Shown: in pieces, positions 16,643 to 25,835 of the stretch
How positions within the stretch are numbered: the first letter of the stretch is position 1
Layout of the letters: each line of letters opens with the position of its first letter
DNA from: Marinomonas polaris DSM 16579
GTDB lineage: Bacteria > Pseudomonadota > Gammaproteobacteria > Pseudomonadales > Marinomonadaceae
Assembly (NCBI RefSeq): GCF_900129155.1
Contig: NZ_FQVF01000023.1
Coordinates: forward strand, 1 to 64,000
Reading direction: 5' to 3'
DNA: 64,000 bases
Notes under the pieces: generated by a model
The model's input: the letters and a program-made list of their open reading frames with translations, nothing else
Databases searched by the model: none
What the model was told of the DNA's origin: nothing
Made by a program: the position numbers and the translations under genes

Positions 16643-17188
16643 ATGTCTGAATTAAAACAAGCGGCCGCTCCTGAGCAAGCCCTTGTGGTTGGACGCATTA
16701 CATCGGTATATGGTGTTAAAGGGTGGGTGAAGTTATATTCGCACACCGATCCAATGCAAGGGATCTTTGATTACAAGCATTGGTGGTTGAAAACTCCTAG
16801 TGGGTGGAAGATCGTTGAATTAAGCCAAGGCCGTCTGCAAGGGCGAGGTTTGGTAGCATCGGTAAAAGGTTATACCGACAGAGATCAAGTAAAAGATATC
16901 TGTGGTATGGACGTTTATATAGATGCAGCAGAACTACCAGATTTGGAAGAAGGTGATTATTACTGGAGCCAACTGGAAGGACTGAGGGTTATTACCAAAG
17001 AGGGTGTCCTCTTAGGGAAGGTTTCTCAACTTATGGAAACTGGTGCGAATGATGTAGTTGTTGTCCGCGCGTGTGAAGGTAGCTTTGATCGTGAAGAGCG
17101 ATTGATTCCTTATGCTCCAGGAACTTATGTTTTAAATATAGATTTAGAACAGCAGGAAATGGTAGTTGACTGGGATCCAGAATTTTAA
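16643..17188 (+). CDS. rimM: Ribosome maturation factor RimM
   Basis: 181 residues. N-terminal beta-barrel ('VVGRITSVYGVKGWVKLYSHTD', abridged) and C-terminal PRC barrel with 'GDYYWSQLEGL' and 'RLIPYAPGTYVLNIDL'. RimM binds S19 during late 30S head assembly. Fifteen nt after rpsP, with GAGGTAA upstream of the ATG. Confidence 0.97.
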   Translation: MSELKQAAAPEQALVVGRITSVYGVKGWVKLYSHTDPMQGIFDYKHWWLKTPSGWKIVELSQGRLQGRGLVASVKGYTDRDQVKDICGMDVYIDAAELPDLEEGDYYWSQLEGLRVITKEGVLLGKVSQLMETGANDVVVVRACEGSFDREERLIPYAPGTYVLNIDLEQQEMVVDWDPEF

Positions 17189-17210
17189 ACAGATAAGCTG
17201 AGGTCACAAC

Positions 17211-17963
17211 GTGAAGGTTAGCGTTATATCGCTCTTTCCGGAGATGTTTCAGGCCATTACCCAATATGGAGTAACAGGCAGAGCCATTAAGTCTGGGTTG
17301 GTTGAGGTGGATTTTTTTAATCCCCGCGATTTTACTCATGACAGACATAAGACTGTAGATGATCGACCTTATGGTGGTGGTCCAGGGATGCTGATGAAAG
17401 TTCAGCCTCTCAAAGATGCTATTGCGAGTGCCAAGTTATTGGTACCCAATGCAAAAGTTATTTATCTATCCCCTCAAGGGCGTACGCTAACGCAAGAAGG
17501 CGTGCAACAGCTTGCTAAACAAGCAGAATTTATTCTGGTAGCAGGTCGTTATGAAGGAGTTGATGAGCGTTTGATTCAATCTGAGATTGATGAAGAATGG
17601 TCAATTGGCGACTTTGTCCTAAGCGGTGGCGAGTTGCCGGCAATGGTGCTCATGGATGCTGTATTTCGTATGGTTCCAGGAGTGTTAGGAAAGCAAGCAT
17701 CTGCGGATGAAGATTCATTCTCTGATGGGTTGTTGGACTGTCCGCATTATACTCGCCCAGAAGTACTAAATGGTGAACCTGTGCCATCGGTGCTGCTTAG
17801 TGGCAACCACGAGGAGATTAGACGCTGGCGTTTAAAGCAAAAGCTCGCAAGAACTTTTCAGCGCCGGCCAGACCTTCTGCAGAACCTTGAGTTGGACAAG
17901 GAACAGCAGTTGCTGTTAGAAGAGTTTATTCGCGAAACTGAAGATTCAACCTCGGCAGAGTAG
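17211..17963 (+). CDS. trmD: tRNA (guanine-37-N1)-methyltransferase
   Basis: 250 residues, GTG start with GAGG upstream. The SPOUT knot motifs '[10 protein letters not shown]', '[11 protein letters not shown]' and '[20 protein letters not shown]' are all present. TrmD uses AdoMet to make m1G37 in tRNAs for Leu, Pro and Arg, preventing +1 frameshifts; it works as a dimer. Length equals the family norm. Confidence 0.98.
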   Translation: MKVSVISLFPEMFQAITQYGVTGRAIKSGLVEVDFFNPRDFTHDRHKTVDDRPYGGGPGMLMKVQPLKDAIASAKLLVPNAKVIYLSPQGRTLTQEGVQQLAKQAEFILVAGRYEGVDERLIQSEIDEEWSIGDFVLSGGELPAMVLMDAVFRMVPGVLGKQASADEDSFSDGLLDCPHYTRPEVLNGEPVPSVLLSGNHEEIRRWRLKQKLARTFQRRPDLLQNLELDKEQQLLLEEFIRETEDSTSAE

Positions 17964-18032
17964 GAATTGCGAGCTTATCAGAAAGAAGAGCCTTCATGCT
18001 GATAAGAAACCATATCATTAGGAGTCACATCC

Positions 18033-18395
18033 ATGAGTAATAAAACTAAACTGATTCAGCAGATAGAAGCTGAACAAATGACAAAAGAAATCCCAGCCTT
18101 CGGTCCTGGTGATACTATTGTTGTTCAAGTTAAAGTTAAAGAAGGTTCACGCGAGCGTCTACAGGCCTATGAAGGCATTGTAATCTCTAAGCGTAACCGT
18201 GGTCTTAACTCAGCATTTACCGTTCGTAAAATTTCTAGCGGTATCGGTGTTGAGCGTGCTTTCCAAACGTACAGCCCTTTGGTTGAAAGCATCGAAGTTA
18301 AACGCCGCGGTGACGTGCGTCAAGCTAAGATCTACTACCTACGCGAGCGTTCTGGTAAATCTGCACGTATCAAAGAAAAATTGGCTAAACGTTAA
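18033..18395 (+). CDS. rplS: 50S ribosomal protein L19
   Basis: 120 residues beginning [20 protein letters not shown], with '[13 protein letters not shown]', '[10 protein letters not shown]', '[21 protein letters not shown]' (abridged) and '[17 protein letters not shown]'. L19 lies at the 30S-50S interface. Last gene of the operon; AGGAG precedes the ATG and a strong terminator follows. Confidence 0.98.
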   Translation: MSNKTKLIQQIEAEQMTKEIPAFGPGDTIVVQVKVKEGSRERLQAYEGIVISKRNRGLNSAFTVRKISSGIGVERAFQTYSPLVESIEVKRRGDVRQAKIYYLRERSGKSARIKEKLAKR

Positions 18396-18408
18396 TTTTT
18401 TCTTATTA

Positions 18409-18437
18409 AAAAAAGGCGACGCGAGTCGCCTTTTTTT
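18409..18437 (+). terminator. Terminator of the rpsP-rplS operon
   Basis: GGCGAC and GTCGCC pair around a GCGA tetraloop, extended by A-run/T-run pairing. Confidence 0.93.
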
Positions 18438-18498
18438 ATGGAACTAACCCCCTTTCGTATGGCCTAATAGAGACTATTTACATGTCTTTGAGGTTTTC

Positions 18499-19215
18499 AT
18501 GAAGCGTTTTTTCTGTTCCCTGTCTCGCTCTACTGCAATAACTATGTTGCTTTCTCTTTCCTGTGCAGTATTTGCTGATCAATCAGCTGTCTTATCTGCG
18601 GTTCAAAAGGCGTTGCCTCAATATGAAGTCGAAAGTGCGAAATTGCATGAAGGCGCAGGCTTGTATGTTGTTGTTTTAAAAAACGGTCCAACATTACATG
18701 TAACGCAAGATGGCAAATATTTTGTCGCGGGTGATCTTTACCGAATAGACAATACAACGCTTGAGAACGAAACAGAAAAAGCAAAACTTGCCAAAATTGA
18801 AACACTTCCTGAATCGCAAATGATTGTCTACAAAGCAAAGGACGAGAAAGCGCACATCACCGTATTTACAGATGTTGATTGTGGTTACTGCCGAATGCTT
18901 CATAAAGAAGTCCCAAAACTTAATGAGGCGGGTGTTACTGTGCGCTACTTGGCTTACCCAAGAGCCGGTATAGGTTCAGAAGCCTATACTAAAATGGTCA
19001 GTATTTGGTGTTCAGCTGATCCTAAAGAGTGGCTTACGCAAGCAAAATTAGGCGCTGAAATTCCTGAAAACAAATGTGTTAACCCAGTTGCAGATCAGTA
19101 TAAACTAGGCAATGAAGTGGGTGTGCGCGGTACGCCAAGTATTGTGCTAGGCAACGGTGAGTTTTTACCAGGATATTTACCAGCAGCTGAGTTGGTTAAA
19201 CACCTTGGGTTATAG
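18499..19215 (+). CDS. dsbC: Periplasmic thiol:disulfide interchange protein DsbC
   Basis: 238 residues. Signal peptide to about residue 26 (cleavage VFA/D), N-terminal dimerisation domain, then a thioredoxin fold with the active-site CGYC (Cys128, Cys131) and the cis-Pro loop 'GVRGTPSIVLGNG'. DsbC isomerises wrong disulfides in the periplasm and is kept reduced by DsbD. A second Cys pair (in 'WCSAD' and 'NKCVN') is the structural disulfide. Followed by hom, as in Pseudomonas. Confidence 0.95.
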   Translation: MKRFFCSLSRSTAITMLLSLSCAVFADQSAVLSAVQKALPQYEVESAKLHEGAGLYVVVLKNGPTLHVTQDGKYFVAGDLYRIDNTTLENETEKAKLAKIETLPESQMIVYKAKDEKAHITVFTDVDCGYCRMLHKEVPKLNEAGVTVRYLAYPRAGIGSEAYTKMVSIWCSADPKEWLTQAKLGAEIPENKCVNPVADQYKLGNEVGVRGTPSIVLGNGEFLPGYLPAAELVKHLGL

Positions 19216-19267
19216 TCTTATCGCGAAATATTCCACTAAACATGAGTCTTCTTCAGCCTTTTCTACG

Positions 19268-19296
19268 TTGGGTTTGAATAATACTGGCGTTATAAT
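19268..19296 (+). promoter_or_regulatory. sigma-70-type promoter of hom-thrC
   Basis: TTGGGT (19268-19273) and a perfect TATAAT (19291-19296) are 17 bp apart. Predicted start near 19303, leaving a 57-nt leader. No leader peptide rich in Thr/Ile codons was seen, so classical threonine attenuation is not supported. Confidence 0.6.
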
Positions 19297-19359
19297 GAGT
19301 CAACTTGTCACTTAACTAAGTGTCTTATAAAAATTAAATTATCTCTGTGGGGTATTGTT

Positions 19360-20661
19360 TTGAAACCGGTAAAAGTCGGAATTTGTGGACTGGGGACAGT
19401 GGGGTCCGGTAGTTTTAACATTCTTCGTAATAATGCGGAAGAGATTACACGACGTGTGGGTCGCAGTATTGTTATTGAGCAAGTAGGTGCCCGTCGTGAT
19501 AACGACGCTTGTGATACCTCCGGTATCAATGTTACCCGTGATATTTTTGATGTGGTCAATAATCCAGAGATCGACATTGTTCTTGAGCTGATTGGCGGAA
19601 CTTCTGTCGCGAAAGAATTGGTTCTTACGGCCATTGAAAATGGCAAGCATGTTGTGACCGCAAACAAGGCGCTTATTGCTGAGCATGGCAACGAAATTTT
19701 TGCCAAAGCTCAAGAGAAAGGCGTCATTGTTGCTTTTGAAGCAGCGGTTGCTGGCGGAATTCCTATTATTAAACAGCTTCGTGAAGGCTTGTCTGCTAAC
19801 CGAATTGAGTGGTTAGCTGGCATTATCAACGGCACAGGCAATTTTATTTTGACGGAAATGAGTCAAAAAGGCCGTGAATTCGAAGATGTATTGGCAGAGG
19901 CTCAAGCTCTTGGCTACGCCGAAGCTGATCCAACCTTTGATATTGAAGGTATTGATGCTGCTCATAAACTGACTATTCTTGCATCTATTGCGTTCGGTAT
20001 TCCGCTGCAATTTGAAAAAACTTATACCGAAGGTATTAGCCGTATCACATCTGAAGACGTGGCGTTTGCAGATGACCTTGGTTATGCCATCAAACACTTG
20101 GGCATTGCTCGTCGTTCTAAAGCCGGTATTGAGCTGAGAGTTCATCCGACCTTGATTTCCCATAAGCAGCTTTTGGCTAATGTAAATGGTGTAATGAACG
20201 CTATTATGGTGCAAGGTGACGTTGTTGGGCCGACTTTGACTTACGGTGCAGGTGCGGGTGCATTGCCAACAGGCTCTTCTGTTATCGCAGATGTTATTGA
20301 TGTTGCTCGTACTTTGACGGCAGATCCAACAAACAGAGTGCCACATTTGGCATTCCAAGCCGATTCTTTATCTCATGTGCAAATTTTACCCGTTGAAGAA
20401 ATTGAATGTGGTTTCTTCCTTAATATGACGATTAAAGATCGCGCTGGTGTGCTTGCTAATATTACGCAGATCCTTTCTGTGAATAACATCAGTATCGAGT
20501 CTCTTATTCAGCGTGAGCGCGAAGGTAGCGAATTGGTGCCATTGGTTGTGATGACTCATGATGTAAAAGAACGCAATATGAATGCTGCTATTGCGGCGAT
20601 TGAAGCCTTGCCGGATGTTGCTGGAACAGTGCAGCGAATCCGTGTTGAAAACTTGGCGTAA
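19360..20661 (+). CDS. hom: Homoserine dehydrogenase
   Basis: 433 residues, TTG start with GGGG upstream. Rossmann motif 'GICGLGTVGSGSF' (about 8-20), 'NKALIAEHG', the catalytic-domain signature 'EADPTFDIEGIDAAHKLTIL' and a C-terminal ACT domain (about 350-430) that would bind threonine for feedback control. It reduces aspartate semialdehyde to homoserine in threonine and methionine synthesis. Monofunctional, without an aspartokinase part. Twelve nt before thrC. Confidence 0.97.
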   Translation: MKPVKVGICGLGTVGSGSFNILRNNAEEITRRVGRSIVIEQVGARRDNDACDTSGINVTRDIFDVVNNPEIDIVLELIGGTSVAKELVLTAIENGKHVVTANKALIAEHGNEIFAKAQEKGVIVAFEAAVAGGIPIIKQLREGLSANRIEWLAGIINGTGNFILTEMSQKGREFEDVLAEAQALGYAEADPTFDIEGIDAAHKLTILASIAFGIPLQFEKTYTEGISRITSEDVAFADDLGYAIKHLGIARRSKAGIELRVHPTLISHKQLLANVNGVMNAIMVQGDVVGPTLTYGAGAGALPTGSSVIADVIDVARTLTADPTNRVPHLAFQADSLSHVQILPVEEIECGFFLNMTIKDRAGVLANITQILSVNNISIESLIQREREGSELVPLVVMTHDVKERNMNAAIAAIEALPDVAGTVQRIRVENLA

Positions 20662-20673
20662 GAGAGAGCAAAT

Positions 20674-22059
20674 ATGAAATACATTTCTACTCGTGGTAAA
20701 GCGCCTGCGCTTTCTTTTGGTGATGTGTTATTGGCTGGTTTGGCAAATGATGGTGGCTTATATGTACCTGAAACCTTGCCTCATTACAGCAAAGAAGAAA
20801 TCGCTTCTTGGGCGAGTCTAAGTTACCAAGAACTTGCTTTTAAAGTGATGTGGCCTTTTGTGGAAGGTGATATTCCTGCTGATGCTTTTAAGACTATGAT
20901 TAAGGACGCTTACGCTGGTTTTAATCATACTGCTATTGCGCCCATGGTTCAGATTGGTAATAACGAATGGATACTAGAGTTATTTCGTGGTCCAACCTTG
21001 GCATTTAAAGATTTTGCATTACAGTTGCTTGGTCGTTTGATGGATTATGTTCTGTCTGAACGTAAGGAAAAATTGGTTATCCTAGGTGCGACATCTGGTG
21101 ACACGGGTTCTGCAGCGATTGAAGGGTGTCGTCATTCAGAGCATCTGAATATTTTTATTTTACATCCATACCAACGTGTATCTGAAGTACAGCGTCGTCA
21201 AATGACTACGGTTATCGACGACAATGTATTTAACATCGCGGTGAAAGGTAATTTTGATGATTGCCAAGGCATGGTGAAATCCAGCTTTGCTGATCAGTCT
21301 TTCTTGAAAGGCGCTAAGTTAGGTGCGGTTAACTCGATTAACTGGGCCCGTATCATGGCTCAGATCGTTTACTATTTTTCTTCAGCTTTGTCTGTTGGCG
21401 CGCCGCATCGTAAGGTGTCGTTCTCTGTGCCAACGGGTAACTTTGGTGATATCTTTGCGGGTTATTTGGCGAAGAAAATGGGCTTGCCAATTGATCAGCT
21501 TGTGGTTGCTACCAACCAGAATGATATTTTGCATCGCGTGATCGCAGAAAACGACATGAGTCGTCAGTCTTTGAACGTGACCCTATCGCCAAGTATGGAT
21601 ATCATGGTTTCTAGTAACTTTGAGCGTTTATTGTTTGATGCTCATGGTCGCGATGGTGCGGCAATTGATGATTTGATGGCGCGCTTTAATAAAGGCGATG
21701 TATCGTTAAATGATCAAGCTTGGTCTTTTGTAAAAGATAACTTTGACAGCTATAAAGTCGATGACAAGAAAACTTGTGAAGTGATTGCAGATGTGTTTGC
21801 TAAAACACAATACTTGCTTGATCCGCACACGGCGATTGGTCTTGAAGCGGCTCGTCATTGCTGGAAAGATCAGTCTGTACCAATGATTACCCTGGCAACA
21901 GCCCACCCAGTGAAGTTCCCTGAAGCTGTCGAAAAAGCTGGTTGCGAAACACCAATGTTGCCTGAGCACATGAAAGATCTTTTCGAGCGTGAAGAATCTT
22001 ATACTGTACTAGATAATAGCCTGAGCGATGTTCAGGCTTTTGTTGCTGAAAAAATTTAG
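20674..22059 (+). CDS. thrC: Threonine synthase
   Basis: 461 residues beginning MKYISTRGKAP. The PLP-binding Lys lies in 'PTLAFKDFALQ' (about 111); 'GATSGDTGSAAIEG' and 'SVPTGNFGDIFAGY' hold the phosphate-binding loops. It converts O-phosphohomoserine to threonine. AGAGAG lies upstream of the ATG; directly downstream of hom, so the two steps are co-expressed. Confidence 0.97.
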   Translation: MKYISTRGKAPALSFGDVLLAGLANDGGLYVPETLPHYSKEEIASWASLSYQELAFKVMWPFVEGDIPADAFKTMIKDAYAGFNHTAIAPMVQIGNNEWILELFRGPTLAFKDFALQLLGRLMDYVLSERKEKLVILGATSGDTGSAAIEGCRHSEHLNIFILHPYQRVSEVQRRQMTTVIDDNVFNIAVKGNFDDCQGMVKSSFADQSFLKGAKLGAVNSINWARIMAQIVYYFSSALSVGAPHRKVSFSVPTGNFGDIFAGYLAKKMGLPIDQLVVATNQNDILHRVIAENDMSRQSLNVTLSPSMDIMVSSNFERLLFDAHGRDGAAIDDLMARFNKGDVSLNDQAWSFVKDNFDSYKVDDKKTCEVIADVFAKTQYLLDPHTAIGLEAARHCWKDQSVPMITLATAHPVKFPEAVEKAGCETPMLPEHMKDLFEREESYTVLDNSLSDVQAFVAEKI

Positions 22060-22099
22060 TTTAATTAGAGATAGCTCTAGATAAATTAGCAATGCTAAT

Positions 22100-22132
22100 A
22101 ACGGCCAATCAAAGATTGGCCGTTTCTTTTTT
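22100..22132 (+). terminator. Terminator after thrC
   Basis: AACGGCCAATC and GATTGGCCGTT make a perfect 11-bp stem with an AAA loop, followed by a T-rich tail. Confidence 0.93.
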
Positions 22133-22155
22133 CCTTTTATTTTTGCGCCCTTCAT

Positions 22156-22875
22156 ATGAATATCATATTACTTGATTCTAAAAACACCCTTGGTGATGGC
22201 CTTTATGGGTTAACTCTGCGCCAACAAACTCATATTTCAAAAGTCATTAAAGCGCAGCAGGGTGATGTTCTGCGAGTGGGTATTTTGAATGGAAAAATAG
22301 GCGAAGGGGTTTATGAGTCGCCAAGCGAGGATAGAGCCGGTTATATTCATTCGTTAAATCTCTCTTCTCTGCCGCCAGAGCCTTTGCCTATGGTATTGGT
22401 TATGGCTTTGCCAAGACCAAATATGCTGAAGCGAACCTTGCAAAATATCACTGCAATGGGGGTGAAAGATTTATATCTTATTCATTCCGCCAAAGTTGAA
22501 AAAAGCTATTGGCAGAGTCCCGTTTTGCAGACCGAATCTATTCAGCAATGTTTGTTAGAGGGATTGGAACAAGCCAAAGACACAGTAATGCCAAACTGGT
22601 CTTTAATTCCTAGGTTTCGTCCTTTTGTAGAAGATCAATTGCCAGATATTTTAAAAGATAAAGTGGGATTGCTTGCACACCCTTATTTGTCTAAACGTTG
22701 TCCTATCGATATTCAGCAACCTTGTGTTCTAGCACTTGGGCCTGAAGGTGGGTGGAATGAATTTGAAGTGAGTAAATGGCATGAAGCGGGCATGGAATCA
22801 GTGCATTTGGGGGATAGAATTTTAAAAGTTGAAACAGTGGTGCCTGTTTTGTTATCGCGTTTGTATCCAGCCTAA
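22156..22875 (+). CDS. rsmE: 16S rRNA (uracil-1498-N3)-methyltransferase RsmE
   Basis: 239 residues. N-terminal PUA-like domain and a C-terminal SPOUT domain with the AdoMet-binding knot 'LALGPEGGWNEFEV' and 'LGDRILKVETVVPVLLSRL'. RsmE makes m3U1498 in the 30S decoding region. The canonical 'RILRTETA' is here 'RILKVETV', a mild variation. Preceded by the thrC terminator. Confidence 0.93.
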   Translation: MNIILLDSKNTLGDGLYGLTLRQQTHISKVIKAQQGDVLRVGILNGKIGEGVYESPSEDRAGYIHSLNLSSLPPEPLPMVLVMALPRPNMLKRTLQNITAMGVKDLYLIHSAKVEKSYWQSPVLQTESIQQCLLEGLEQAKDTVMPNWSLIPRFRPFVEDQLPDILKDKVGLLAHPYLSKRCPIDIQQPCVLALGPEGGWNEFEVSKWHEAGMESVHLGDRILKVETVVPVLLSRLYPA

Positions 22876-23028
22876 AGTGCTAAGTATATGAATTGTTGTA
22901 ATTTGTAACTAAAGGGGGTTATGAGAGGAGCTATTTTAGGCTTTGGTGTAGGATTGTGTGTATTGGGGAGGCTTATTTGAAGTTTCCCTATCATATACGG
23001 CTTGGAAGTGCTAAGTCGGAGAATATGC

Positions 23029-24126
23029 ATGACAAAATACGCACATAAATCAAAATTTGATAATAAAAAAAATAAAGCTTCTTGGCTGACCTTTTTCTAT
23101 GTAGGTAATACTGATGATGTATTTTCTGAAAATATTCGTCGGGTTTTCATTATTAATCTGTTTGCCTCTGTCGGTATACTTTTTACTTTACCACTAGGTA
23201 TTGTGTCGCTCATCGAAGAGAAAACTGTCCTTGGTTCTGCGTTGATATTGATTGCATTTTTATATGCAATGAACCATATCTATTTGCGCCGTACCCATAA
23301 CCATGGTTTATCTGGTAATTTCGTAATCTACCCCCTGTATGCTTTGATGATTTACCTTGTTTATACTGGTGGTGTAAAGGGAACGGGGCATGTTTGGATA
23401 TATTGTATTCCAGCTGTGTCTTTATTTTTGAATGGCATGAAGAGAGGGTTGATTGAGCTTAGCTTTTTTACACTCGCTTTAATTATTACGATGTTTTTTA
23501 CGGATAGCCATTTTGCCGAATTTGGTTATGACCCAGAGTTAAAGACGAGGATTCTATTTTCCTTTATCGTGGTGGTTTTTCTTTCTGGTATTTATGAATA
23601 TTCAATGTCTCGGTTTAACCAAGAATTAAAAGAAACTTCAGCCAAGCTAAAGCTAGTCGCTTATATTGACGCATTGACTGAACTATTAAATCGTAGAGGA
23701 ATGTTGCAACGGCTTGAGGCAAGCTCCTATACGAGTTTTCATCTATTGTTGGCTGACGTTGATTTTTTTAAAAGTATTAATGATGAATATGGTCATGACG
23801 CTGGAGATTATGCTCTTTCTCAATTGGCTAAAATTATCCAAGTGTCTCTTCCTGAGGGCGGCTTAGCTTCTCGATGGGGGGGAGAAGAGTTTTTGATAGC
23901 GGTTTGTGATTGTAGTGAGTCGGAGGCTTTTTCATTGGCTGAATCTATTCGGCAAGATGTAGAGGATTACGAGTTTGAGTATCTCGATCAGAAGTTTCGT
24001 ATGACTCTAAGTTTTGGTGTGGCGACAATGAATGAATCTACTTCATTACGAGAAGCGATAACTCTTGCTGATAGTCGTTTATATAGTGCAAAGCGAGCAG
24101 GTCGAAACCGAACTCGAAAAAGCTAA
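23029..24126 (+). CDS. Membrane diguanylate cyclase (GGDEF)
   Basis: 365 residues from ATG 23029, chosen because GGAGA lies 7 nt upstream; a longer TTG frame exists. About six hydrophobic helices (about 35-205) form a sensor of unknown ligand. A GGDEF domain (about 220-360) follows with 'DALTELLNRRG', 'LLLADVDFFKSINDEYGHDAGD' (abridged) and an intact GGEEF active site, so c-di-GMP synthesis is expected. No RxxD inhibitory site stands five residues before GGEEF, so product inhibition may be absent. Confidence 0.92.
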   Translation: MTKYAHKSKFDNKKNKASWLTFFYVGNTDDVFSENIRRVFIINLFASVGILFTLPLGIVSLIEEKTVLGSALILIAFLYAMNHIYLRRTHNHGLSGNFVIYPLYALMIYLVYTGGVKGTGHVWIYCIPAVSLFLNGMKRGLIELSFFTLALIITMFFTDSHFAEFGYDPELKTRILFSFIVVVFLSGIYEYSMSRFNQELKETSAKLKLVAYIDALTELLNRRGMLQRLEASSYTSFHLLLADVDFFKSINDEYGHDAGDYALSQLAKIIQVSLPEGGLASRWGGEEFLIAVCDCSESEAFSLAESIRQDVEDYEFEYLDQKFRMTLSFGVATMNESTSLREAITLADSRLYSAKRAGRNRTRKS

Positions 24127-24158
24127 ATGCGCTGCCTTCTGTTGATGATTGATTAATA

Positions 24159-24196
24159 AAAAATGGCCTGCTTAATGGCTTAAGCAGGCCATTTTT
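24159..24196. terminator. Bidirectional terminator between GGDEF and MFS genes
   Basis: A perfect 16-bp inverted repeat (24159-24174 with 24181-24196), ending in A and T runs on both sides, serves the two convergent genes. Confidence 0.93.
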
Positions 24197-24239
24197 CTAT
24201 AAAGCGTTACACTATATTATTTTTTCTGTTGTGCTTTTA

Positions 24240-25469
24240 TCAAGAAACGGGTTTAGAGCCAAAGACTCCAAAGTAAGCAATATATAGGTAACAAATTATT
24301 GGCATAACGAATGAAATTTGAAGGCCAATTGAGTCAGCAATAAAGCCCTGCAATACCGGTAATATAGCGCCGCCTACAATAGCTAAGCAAAGCAAGCCAG
24401 AACCACGACTAGTTTGTGGACCAAGATCTTTCAAGGCGAGGCTGAATATAGTTGGGAACATAATAGAGTTGAATAAGCCAACTAATAATATAGACCACAT
24501 AGCAACATGACCATCATTCAGTATAGCGCTAGTAATCAATGCAATTACTGCGAAGGCATTAAATGTGAGTAAGCTACCGGCAGAGATACGCTGCATTAAC
24601 GCGGCACCAATAAAGCGTCCTACCATAGCTCCGCCCCAATAATAGGCGACATAATGAGCGGCATCTGCCTCAGCTAGGCCAGCAATATTTTCAAGGCCAA
24701 AGAAGTTAACCAATAAACTGCCGATGGCCACTTCTGCACCCACATACATAAATATCGCGACAGTTCCCAACACCAAATGGCGGTGTTTTAAGATGCTAAC
24801 GCTTGGCGTATCCGTGGTGTCTTCTTCAATATTTGAAGGTGTTGGAAGGCTAATGCGAGTGAAAATAGCAGCTAAAAGAACAAGTAAAATCGCCAAACCG
24901 ATGTAAGGGATAATAACGCTCTCAGCTTCTTGTGCTTTGGTGGCATATTGTCCGGCAACCGTAAACAATAGTGCACCACCAACAAGAGGTGCAACGGTTG
25001 TGCCTAACGCATTAAAGGCTTGAGAAAGCGTTAAACGGCTTGATGCTGTTTCTGTTGGCCCCATTGCTGTAACAAGAGGATTTGCTGCGACTTGAAGAAT
25101 GGTAATACCTGCCGCTAAAACAAAAAGCGCACTTAAAAATATACTGTATTGCTGTGCTTTTGCGGCAGCAATAAACAAAAGGCAGCCAGCTGCGGCGATC
25201 ATTAGGCCGATACCTATACCACGCTGAAAGCCTACTTTTTTGACTAGGTTTCCTGCAGGTACTGAAACGATAAAGTAAGCGCCGAAGAAGCACATTTGAA
25301 TCATCATGGCTTGCGTATAGTTAAGGTCAAAAACGCCTTTCAAGTGCGGTATTAGGATGTCATTCAATGAGGTGATAAAGCCCCACATAAAGAACAATGA
25401 TGTTAAGGCAACCAACGCAAATCGTTGGTTTGATTGTGGTTTATGAGTCGTAGGTGAGTGATTTTTCAT
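24240..25469 (-). CDS. Sugar MFS transporter, FucP/GluP type
   Basis: 409 residues and twelve predicted helices. The family signature '[20 protein letters not shown]' (about 25-44) and '[11 protein letters not shown]' are those of FucP (L-fucose:H+) and GluP (glucose/galactose) symporters. No sugar-catabolic gene is adjacent, so the substrate is undetermined. Single gene on the minus strand. Confidence 0.88.
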   Translation of the reverse strand: MKNHSPTTHKPQSNQRFALVALTSLFFMWGFITSLNDILIPHLKGVFDLNYTQAMMIQMCFFGAYFIVSVPAGNLVKKVGFQRGIGIGLMIAAAGCLLFIAAAKAQQYSIFLSALFVLAAGITILQVAANPLVTAMGPTETASSRLTLSQAFNALGTTVAPLVGGALLFTVAGQYATKAQEAESVIIPYIGLAILLVLLAAIFTRISLPTPSNIEEDTTDTPSVSILKHRHLVLGTVAIFMYVGAEVAIGSLLVNFFGLENIAGLAEADAAHYVAYYWGGAMVGRFIGAALMQRISAGSLLTFNAFAVIALITSAILNDGHVAMWSILLVGLFNSIMFPTIFSLALKDLGPQTSRGSGLLCLAIVGGAILPVLQGFIADSIGLQISFVMPIICYLYIAYFGVFGSKPVS

Positions 25470-25835
25470 ATTTTTTCCGATAGGTTAAAACGAGTACTGC
25501 TCAGTTTTTATCTTTAGAATACTTATCCAAATCAAAAAAGTGCGGCATCATATCACCGAATATCTTAACTTTCTGGTCAGGAGGTGGTTCTGTAGGTGAT
25601 AGCCTAGAAAATTCCTTTTTTGCGTCAGTTTTGTAAGAAAACCTCTCCTATTTACCGCTTATGTAACAAAACCTAATGATATTATGTGTCTGATTTTTAA
25701 TCATTTTATGGTGGTTCTTGATCCAGTGTGGTTTTGTATTTGCTGAAAATTTTTTCTTGGAATTGGCTGCAGCGCGAGTGCGGTCATTTTCATGTTATTC
25801 TTTGTCTATCTGCTTATCCTGACTTTGAGATTTAT
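25470..25835. other. Divergent intergenic region MFS / recJ
   Basis: About 366 A+T-rich bases between divergent genes. An in-frame extension of recJ runs back to 25728 but lacks conserved sequence. No RNA gene or operator was recognised. Confidence 0.4.

Noticed and set aside
19303..19359. Threonine attenuator ahead of hom
   Set aside because: No leader peptide rich in Thr/Ile and no paired terminator/antiterminator hairpins in the 57-nt leader.
22921..22980. 19-codon frame MRGAILGFGVGLCVLGRLI with GGGGG upstream
   Set aside because: Good SD and hydrophobic content, but too short to support without conservation or expression data.
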